From Pollenia angustigena (taxonomy: Eukaryota; Arthropoda; Insecta; Diptera; Polleniidae): a stretch of DNA of 64,000 nucleotides. This document shows positions 56,856-64,000 of the stretch, piece by piece. The notes under the pieces were generated by a model that did no database searches, had not been told where the DNA came from, and saw nothing but the letters and a program-made list of their open reading frames with translations. The DNA is taken from positions 171,784,478 to 171,848,477 of the forward strand of contig OV884058.1 of assembly GCA_930367215.1 (NCBI GenBank). Reading direction: 5' to 3'. The position numbers were made by a program, and so were the translations under genes. Position 1 is the first letter of the stretch. The number at the start of each line of letters is the position of its first letter.

Positions 56856-57029
56856 AGTACTCGAGTTGTATATAAAAAGCTTGGATTTTTATACGCAACA
56901 TCTGTCAAAAAGGAGGCTCAATTTGACAATGGCATCGGAATTTCCACAGAACGACAATATAAATTTCTGTATATCATGGGTTACAGTAAACAACCCGTCA
57001 AAAAAACATTTAATTTTATATACTTACTA

Positions 57030-57130
57030 GCTGTCCCGGCAAGCGTTGTGTTGCAAAATAACTTATTTCTAGTGAAAGAAAGAGGAATAAAGCGCTTTAT
57101 ACCGTGATCGGCGATGAAAAAAACAATAGC
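57030..57130 (-). mobile_element. Helitron-like 3' end
   Basis: On minus the sequence reads ...GCCGGGACAGCTAG|T, matching insect Helitron ends of the GCCGGGTCAGCTAG|T kind. The body would extend rightwards; its 5' TC end could not be located. It lies 25 bp from the right border of the tandem duplication. Confidence 0.5.
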
Positions 57131-57639
57131 CATTTATTTCTTTATTTATGTTCAAAAGTTAAACATAAAAAAGTGATGTATTTTTAATCCTGAAGTATCA
57201 GTATAAATTAAACAGAGATAATCAATTTTTAATACGAAGAGCAATTGCGTGTACGATATTTTTTGTCAGTCCGTCTTTAGCCAACACAAATAAGCTCGAT
57301 GGCTTGCCCAAATCTAGGCCGTAAAGAGACATTTTTTAATGACCAATAGTGTACCATTGCAAAGCCGAAGTAGAATAACCGGAGAAAAATTAAAAAAAAA
57401 TACTTAAACTTTTCAAAAGAATTGGTTGATTAATTTAGAAGGCATAGAAGGGGGATGCTTTTACCCTTTTTGCTTAATTTTATACCGTAAGTGTTAAAAC
57501 TTATAGCATTTAACTATTTTCAAGACTTGAACCTATCATCGGATAATTAATTAAGAAGACATAGGTAGAGGGACCTGTTGTGCACTCCTTAGGAAACATG
57601 GGGATTTAGGAGGGTAGTGCTACCACCACCTATAGGGAG

Positions 57640-58110
57640 GGTATTAACGTATGGCGTTAAGAAACTCAGTTTCCCGGACGTAATTCCTAAGGTTTTCCAG
57701 TCAGCGTCCTCAGGGATTCTAAGTCCAACGTGACATCGCTCCCGAGGTGTTTCGATCTTAATTCGACGAAGTCCTGACAGTGGCTGTAAAAGTGCTCAGC
57801 GTCTCGCCCTCCTCACCAAACTTTCTAAACTCGTCAGATTCCTGGACTTAAGCCTATTAACTGCTATCGCCCTAATTGCCCTTTGGCTGTCGGTAAATAT
57901 ATTGGCATCTAATCGCCCCATATTCGATTCCATTCATCTCTTACATTCCGTAATAGCATGGACTTCACCTGGAAGCTTTTGCCTTTATCCGGCAAACGGT
58001 AGAATATCTCGGTTTCTGTGTTTTCAACATAGACCCTCGATCTATCCCCTAGCTTAGGGCCGTCCAGACGCGTCTGTGCATCAACAGAACCCCACAGGAG
58101 TTTGTACTAA
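57640..58110 (-). pseudogene. LINE RNase H domain remnant
   Basis: GC-richer block. On minus it reads DGPKLGDRSRVYVENTETEI, FYRLPDKGKSFQ, then after a frameshift GEVHAITECKR, and further on ANIFTDSQRAIRAIAVNR (FTDSQ near 57880-57900) and LTSLESLVRRARR. This is the order D..(G)..E..DSQ seen in the ribonuclease H domain that follows the reverse transcriptase in R1/I/LOA-type LINEs. Frameshifts and stops make it nonfunctional, and no reverse transcriptase part remains on either side. It is unrelated to the jockey copies, which lack RNase H. Confidence 0.7.
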
Positions 58111-59139
58111 ATTCAAGAAACTTACTAAGAGAAAAGCTCATCATCTGCTCTAGCATCGCTTACATCAGAAGATTCTTCTAAAAGTTTCAAGATTTCTTCT
58201 TCACTAAGTAGTAGTTTTAAAGCCATTTCGTAAAATTAACACCAGTACTGGCAAAATAAATGTTCTCGCCAATTCCAAAAACTGCAACCACAAAGTCAAT
58301 TTGTCCAATATAATGGACGTGCATTTAAAAGCGTCTAAAGGCTATATTATTTTAAAATTAAATAGAATTAACATTCTAATAGCTTAAGAACTACTCAAGT
58401 AATACTAACAAATTTTTTTCTAAGTGTAAAATAACGTTATTATCACTTAAAATTAGCACTGAAGAGTACTATATTTCACAATAGCAAAGGAACTTTTGAA
58501 AATCACTCAATTTAACGCAAATTAATGAAAAATATCACTTTTAAGTATAAAAAACACTCTTTTTATAACGGTAAATACTATAAAAATCGGTTGATTTACG
58601 TCAACTCTTCATGACTTCAAAGAGAAAAATTTAAATGTCCAATATATTGGACAAAATGTCTGAAAGGGTTAAGTCAAATATTTCGACCAACTTTGTAAAT
58701 CATTCTCAAAAGCAAATTATTAATACAGAATGAATTTCCCCATTTTTTGCGGCGTCCTGTAAAGTTTTCAAAATGTGGCTTGGTGTAATTTTTCTCCCAC
58801 CTGCAGAGTTACAAAAATATTAGTTTTTAAAAAAATAAATTGAAACCTTTTTCTTAAGTGTACTCGCCATTGTTTTTTGCCTTTCATTATCAATATTTTA
58901 TTATCCAAGACCGTATTATAAAATTCCAATTTTCCCCAAAGTCAGTAGAAAAAAGTATTCTCAAATAATTTTTTGAGATAACCCCCACCTTGATGGGAAT
59001 TATATCTGGAACAATGTCATGTACTTTTCTGAGTTCCTTTTCGTTTTTTTTTTTCTATTATCAATCACTTTGAAGGTTGGTATTTAAAATGTAGTTCACT
59101 TAGTACGTTCACCACAGGGGCCACAGCTGATTTAATGTC
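58111..59139. other. No gene recognised
   Basis: AT-rich. TGTCCAATATAATGGAC (58304) and TGTCCAATATATTGGACA (58637) are two short palindromes 330 bp apart that might be parts of an old inverted-repeat element, but I cannot set termini. Confidence 0.35.
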
Positions 59140-59147
59140 ATGTACAT

Positions 59148-60759
59148 CAGGGCTGCCAGGTACTTTTTTCCTTGTCCCCAAAAATAAAAAATAAATCCCC
59201 AAAAATCCCCAAATTAAAAAACAAAACTTTAAAAAGTTAATATTTTTTATTCAAAATTTTTTTATTTTTCGAATTTATTCTATGTGCTAAATTTCAGTTA
59301 TGTATTTTAAAAAGCTTTTTTGTAATAGTCCTATTCCTTCCATTTTTCAGAAATGACTTTATAGACTACTAGACTATTATATAAAGTAACCTTCGGAAGG
59401 AAATAATTCCCAGTTAATATTTTTTTTTGTTATTTTTTAAAAATAATAAGAAAAATTATAATAAGGGATTTATTATTATAGTTTTATTAAATTTATTAAA
59501 TTTTTAAATAAAAATAAAAATGTTTAGAAAAAAAAAATTATTTTATTTTGTTGGTTTCGGCATTTTTTTTTTAAATTCTTTTTATGCGATTTCAGTGAGG
59601 AATTACAAGCAGAACAATAAGTTGTTTTGAAAGAAAAATTAACCAATTTATACGAATTTGGAACTTGTTCAATCGGTTTTAGCCATCCTTAAATTCAACA
59701 ATAAAAATATGTACATATATCCGTCATTTATTTAATACTTAGATGCATCATAAAAAATAACCAATAGCCCAGCATTCTCTTTCCCAAACTTATTGTATTC
59801 TCTTTCATATTTAGATATTTTTGGTAAAGTCATATTTGCTTAAAAATTGTCCTTAAAAAATCAAAAATTGTATGTGTTGTCAACGGTTTAAGATTCTTTT
59901 TTTAAATTCTTCTTTTTTAAAACACTCACTCAGGAATAATAACATAAGTTTATTAAGTACCTTTTACACACTCAACAGAAATGGTAATGTTAATCAGGGC
60001 CCTTTACACCGTATTAGTTCTTAGGGAGAGCAAGATAAAGTTTGGTAATTTTAATTTCAAAAGATTTTGTTATTCGTGCTTAATTCCCAGTTTTTATTCT
60101 TGACAAAAACACTTGAAATTTATTGTTGATGGGATAAGGTATTCCTATGCGCATTTCACTGGTTGCTTAGGCCAGATCATCAGGAATCTTCATCCATAAA
60201 GATTTTAGAAAAACTAAAGATATTAAACCAAATAAAACTGTTAAACGTATAAGAATTATAGCAACAGTTCTACTTGTGACAATATCAAAGTTTAAACAAA
60301 ACACATCAACAATAAACAACAGTGGGTTTATCTCATCTTACATTCCCCACTACAATTAGTTGAAATTCTCTCAACATTAATTGTAGTTGTAAGTAGGTTA
60401 AGAAAAACAAAATAAAAACAACAACAACTTACAAAAGATGTTGTCAATAAAGTGTTTTTTAGGCCGTGCACTTGCCTGTTTTATCAAAAAGTAATTTCAA
60501 TTTTTGGGAATACAAAATTTTAATTTCAAAAGATTTTGTTATTCGTGCTTAATTCCCAGTTTTTATTCTTGACAAAAGTTTGGTAAGTTTTTTGATATTT
60601 TATATACGAAACAAAGAAAAAAAAGCGTAAATAATAAAAATTCCCAAATTTTTTTTTAATCCCCAAAATAATTTCCAATCCCCAAATGACTTTCTTGGTC
60701 CTTATTGCTCGCATGAAATCCCCAGCTTTGGGGATAAATCCCCAAGTCTGGCAGCCCTG
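59148..60759. mobile_element. hAT element with CAGGGCTGCCAG ends
   Basis: CAGGGCTGCCAGGTACTT at the left and CTGGCAGCCCTG at the right start with the hAT consensus CAGGG. The flanks are ATGTACAT and ATATACAT, an 8-bp duplication with one change. Many 'ccccaaaaat/tggggat' motifs stand near both ends. An internal 58-bp segment occurs twice (60051-60109 and 60520-60578). No transposase frame. Confidence 0.9.
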
Positions 60760-61030
60760 ATATACATGAACATCGCTACAAAAATATTTTTCAATATATG
60801 ATTTATAAAAAACAAATATGTATGTCAAAAATTTGTTTTATATATTCTCTAATTCGACGATGGCGATATCTTGGCACACTTCAATTAGAATAATTTAAAA
60901 AGTGAACCCGCGAGTTTTGTTACAGATAATGCAATGAGATGAAAATGTCTGGTTAAGCCCTTATGACACTACATTTTTAATGCATTGTTCAAGTTTTGGT
61001 GAACAGTGCAAATATAAAGTAATAGAAAAA

Positions 61031-61140
61031 TATACCAAGTGCGAAGGGTTCAGCTGTATTAAGATAAATGGCAAACTGTCAAAAATATACCAAGTGCGAA
61101 GGGTTCAGCTGTATTAAGATAAATGGCAAACTGCCAAAAA
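61031..61140. repeat. 55-bp tandem duplication
   Basis: TATACCAAGTGCGAAGGGTT begins at 61031 and 61086. The copies read the same through GATAAATGGCAAACTG. Confidence 0.9.
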
Positions 61141-61555
61141 TTTTACTAAAGTTATCGATAAAAAAATGAAGTTATGCCAAAAAAAAATGTAAAATTGTTC
61201 AACTTAAAATCGACATTTCAAGCTTGAAATATTAAAAGTGTTGCTGAATCAGCGGTTTATGGGCAAATTCAGCGATTTACCGCTTTTTGTTTTTAGGTTT
61301 CTCATAAACAAATATTTGGCAACATTAAATAAAATTAACAGAACAGGGATGGCTAAGTTGTTTCAATTTTACTTTTTAAACTAAGATTTATAATACATTT
61401 TTGTGGTGTTTTTTAAGAACATAAATAAAATTAATTTCAACTTAAAAAAAATCTTTTAGTACAATTAGGGTAAAAAAGTACAATTTTTAAAAGTTGTTGA
61501 TACAATTTTAAAAATTCTCAACGCCATCCCTGAAACAAAACCATAACAAGAGAAA

Positions 61556-61702
61556 AAAGTGCTGGTTGACAGACGTCAAGTATTACTCGTCAAGTCTTAA
61601 GCTTTTAGGAGAGAAGGGAAAAGAGAATGCCATTTCTTTTCCCCTCTATCCTAAAAACTCAAGACTTGACGAGTCAAACTTGACGTGTGTGAACCGGCAC
61701 AA
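61556..61702. repeat. Long near-perfect hairpin
   Basis: GTGCTGGTTGACAGACGTCA at the left pairs with TTGACGTGTGTGAACCGGCAC at the right; ACTCGTCAAGTCTTAAG with CTCAAGACTTGACGAGT; and AGGAGAGAAGGGAAAAGA with TCTTTTCCCCTCTATCCT. Arms are about 65-68 nt around a ~10-nt loop. It could be a small foldback element inserted in the host MITE. Confidence 0.85.
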
Positions 61703-61989
61703 AAACTAAAAAACTTTGTTTACATTTTTTATAGTTTGCTCTTTCTAGCATTTACTGTTTCTTTCTTTCAATTCTATATCAATTAATGAATAAAAAAATG
61801 TAGTGTCATAAGGGCTTTAGTGAAACGAACCAGTGTTGTTACCAACTGAAATTTTACGTGACATAAAAACATAGAAAAGCACATGCTTCGATACAATCTA
61901 TACATTTATTCTCATAATGTGCTACAAGATCTGTCAAAATCAATTGTTTTCTGAATTTTTTAATTTTTGAAACAAACAAGTTTTGCAAC

Positions 61990-62319
61990 TCACCTACTCA
62001 TATAAAAACATTTGTGCCGTGTATGTGCTCCTAAAACTCAAGAACCGCTGAACTGATTGACACCAAACAATACATTATTTTAGTCACGAGCCAGGCTTCT
62101 CTTTTTTTTAATCCCGATAGGTAGGAACTTGTGGCCATGATATTTATTTTTTTTTTATTTATGGTACAATTTGGCTGAAATTTACAAAATTTATTAAAAC
62201 AAAAATAAATGTTTTGATAAAATTCGCGCTGGGGCCAAGTTTTTAAAAATATTCTCCAGTATTTAATTTTTTATTTTTATTTAGGAAATCCTGAGCAGCG
62301 CCGGGAGCAATTCTCTAGT
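61990..62319 (+). mobile_element. Helitron-like fragment
   Basis: TCATATAAAAACATTTGTGC, followed by CTCAAGAACCGCTGAACTGA, is the diverged 5' motif also seen at 2145-2260. The right end GCAGCGCCGGGAGCAATTCTCTAG|T fits the Helitron 3' rule. Poorly conserved in between. Confidence 0.55.
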
Positions 62320-62639
62320 TTTTCATATAATTTTATTTTTATTTGACATGAAAAACTAATTTTAAGCATAAATTTATATTTTTTCGTTTGATTAAAGAAT
62401 ATGGGTAAATCTATAAACCAAAATCTGGGCCGACACGTGACATTTCAAACGAGAAATTTTGTCCATAATAATTTAACTGAATAATGATTAAAAGAAAGTA
62501 AAAATTTACCGTTAATCCGAATAGCATATTTCTCTTTGAACTCTTCTTTAGATTACAGACCATGTAAGCTTATTATTTTGGAATAATTTTCATCAAATAT
62601 CACCTCTTTTCAGGAAGATAATATTAAAGAAAACATACA

Positions 62640-62937
62640 ATAAAAATTTCTCACATATGAGCCGTTTATTTTGAAAGTGGCATTAGTCACTTTTTCAAAA
62701 AAAAATCGAGTTAATAATAAATAATAATAATAAATAATAATAATAAATAATAATAATAATAATACTGAGAAAAATATCATTATCATGATGTATCAAATAC
62801 AAGTGAATCTTCTCGAAAGTTAGCATCCATATTTTTAAACGTGTTAAAACGCAAACCCTTAAATATCTCGACTTAAAAACCGAAATGACTTATGGCACTT
62901 TCAAAATAAACGGCTCATATATGAAATTAAGTTTGCA
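62640..62937. repeat. Inverted repeat around an (AAT)n tract
   Basis: CATATGAGCCGTTTATTTTGAAAGTG near 62655 is repeated inverted as CACTTTCAAAATAAACGGCTCATATATG near 62897. Between them stands an (AATAAT) microsatellite (62712-62763). Likely a small MITE; target duplication not found. Confidence 0.6.
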
Positions 62938-62947
62938 CAACTTTGCC

Positions 62948-63954
62948 AGTGATGCCAACTTTTTGAGAGCAAAAAGCACTTTAAAATTTAAAAAAAAAAA
63001 CACTAAAAAGCACTATTTCAAACAAAAAAAGCGTAAAAAAGCACTAAGCCATTTTTACAATTTAATTAAACACACAAGCTGCATTTCGCTGTGCCGAATA
63101 TTATATACCTCCAAAATTTAAAGCAAAGGCGACGGCGTTGATGTATACCTTTTTCATTTAAGATTAAATAATAAATATATTTACATGTATATACAAATTT
63201 TTAAATGTAATTTTATTATCTTCAAAAAAAAACAATATCATCCAAATCATTTTGATCATCATCAGCGGAGTTTGAATTGGCCATAAAACAGTTTTAAAAT
63301 AATACAAAAGCGCATGAAAAATGGCAGGTCACACAACGCTCGTTATAAAAGCAATTTCTTTCAGCTGTTTTTAATTTATTTAACACTTTGCTAACAATAA
63401 GCATCGGCTCTTTTTTTTAAAGTCTTTGCGTTTTTTGTACTGCATGTTTTTAACAATTCCTAATATTTTCAAAGCCATTTTTTTTTTTTTTTTTTAACAG
63501 TATCTACATCTTTCGAAAAATGTTTACCAAAATACATCGTTTTTATTACGATTTCTTAATATGTTGTCAACGCTAAAAAGTGCAACGTTTCGTAAAATTT
63601 CCAAATTGCTAGAGAGCCTAGCTCTAATCTCGTAAATAAAGTATTTGGTAAAACGAATGCAACTCTCTTTTATCACTTTTTTATCATTTGAAATCTTAAA
63701 ATCTTTACAGGCCTTCTCAAAATTGTACCCCAAATAGCAAAGCTCATCCTCTATATAATCGTAGTTGTAGAAATGGTAGAACAAAAATAAAAATTGTAAA
63801 AAGCACTAAAGACACAAACGAAAAATTGAAAAAGCCCCAAATTAGTGCTTTTTCTTAGTTTGGCACTATGAATTTTGGCGTTTTGAGGCATCATAAATAG
63901 TGCCAAAAGCACCAAGTTAGTGCTTTTTCTTAGTTTGTCAACATTCTTTGTTTA
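62948..63954. mobile_element. hAT element, probable, with eroded right end
   Basis: CAGTGATGCCAACTTTTTGA has hAT-type form, followed by repeated AAAAAGCACT motifs. Matching inverted AGTGCTTTTTCTTAGTTTG motifs stand at 63844-63862 and 63918-63938. The right terminus is diverged and no 8-bp duplication is visible. A transposase fragment on the minus strand supports the assignment. Confidence 0.6.
63524..63784 (-). pseudogene. hAT transposase fragment
   Basis: The minus-strand reading frame contains FEKACKDFKISNDKKVIKES, then CIRFTKYFIYEIRARLSSN and LEILRNVALFSVDNIL. The run 'C..F....I.E...RL..N..IL..V.LFSV...L' resembles the linker region of hAT transposases just before the C-terminal dimerisation domain. 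Neither the BED finger nor the catalytic RNase H residues are present. It is a relic of the autonomous ancestor of the surrounding element. Assignment is by pattern only. Confidence 0.55.
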
Positions 63955-64000
63955 TAACTGCACTTTACTTGACTGAACCATTCATGTATGTTCGTGTGCA

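Larger units (their letters stand above)
49197..57006 (+). repeat. Tandem segmental duplication, unit 2 (7,810 bp)
   Basis: Colinear with unit 1 to GTCAAAAAAACA (57008), after which sequence diverges to ATTTAATTTTATATAC. Differences seen: G/A at 43252 versus 50878, A/G near 43663 versus 51289, G/A near 43704 versus 51325, T/C near 43869 versus 51496, T/G near 48765 versus 56571, one extra T in a poly(T), a shorter C-run, and one extra minisatellite unit. The junction shares only CA with the outer borders. Confidence 0.97.
60956..61816. mobile_element. TTA-flanked TIR element (PIF/Harbinger-like)
   Basis: AGCCCTTATGACACTACATT and its exact reverse complement AATGTAGTGTCATAAGGGCT form the ends. 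TTA flanks both (60953-60955, 61817-61819). It contains a 55-bp tandem duplication (from 61031 and 61086) and a long hairpin at 61556-61702. Non-coding. Confidence 0.85.

Overview
This is AT-rich eukaryotic DNA, almost certainly from a fly. The suggestion comes from its repeats: DINE-1/mini-me-like (Helentron-associated) elements, a jockey-clade non-LTR retrotransposon, hAT, piggyBac-like, pogo-like and PIF/Harbinger-like non-autonomous DNA transposons, and Helitron-like elements ending CTAG|T. I assign no species. I found no intact host protein-coding gene, rRNA or canonical tRNA. The window reads as an intron or intergenic region built from nested transposable elements (TEs), with a few stretches that have no repeat signature (about 6.87-8.16, 11.1-12.15, 26.1-27.9 and 33.6-35.0 kb). 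Most open frames lie inside repeats.

Layout. 0-8.8 kb: two inverted copies and a fragment of one interspersed repeat, a Helitron-like element with a two-copy 380-bp internal repeat, a 246-bp MITE, a long foldback hairpin and a broken Tc1/mariner-superfamily transposase. 8.8-11.1 kb: decayed jockey-type LINE carrying a TTAA-flanked MITE. 12.1-13.8 kb: three nested inverted-repeat elements plus a tRNA-like SINE head. 14.4-19.8 kb: a MITE with 8-bp target duplication, a DINE-like element, a terminal-inverted-repeat (TIR) element with tandem repeats, and a ~120-bp tandem array. 20.28-21.26 kb: inverted plus tandem copies of a ~399-bp unit carrying a well-formed hammerhead ribozyme, bracketed by a 13-bp direct repeat; this resembles a retrozyme or Penelope-type terminal repeat. 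21.5-24.0 kb: a younger jockey ORF2 with only two in-frame stops, abutting a DINE-like element with five 153-bp repeats. 27.9-29.5 kb: a hAT MITE beside a pogo/Tigger-like element that keeps a readable CENP-B-type helix-turn-helix (HTH) region. 30-33.6 kb: nested TIR elements, one hAT insertion being proven by an empty paralogous site. 35-39.2 kb: further MITEs, a repeat with a tRNA-like segment, and a LINE tail.

41,571-57,006 is a direct tandem duplication (units of 7,626 and 7,810 bp, almost identical). Each unit holds the same train of hAT, piggyBac-like and DINE-like elements; the units differ by a few substitutions, homopolymer lengths and one extra ~186-bp minisatellite copy. The left breakpoint cuts through a 910-bp hAT-like element. 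57-64 kb holds a Helitron end, a LINE RNase H remnant, two hAT elements (one with a transposase fragment), a TTA-flanked MITE and a long hairpin.

Nothing here forms a pathway. The most notable objects are the hammerhead unit, the recent tandem duplication, the 153-bp arrays inside DINE-like elements, and hAT elements whose ends are packed with TATCGATA (DREF/BEAF-32-type) sites.
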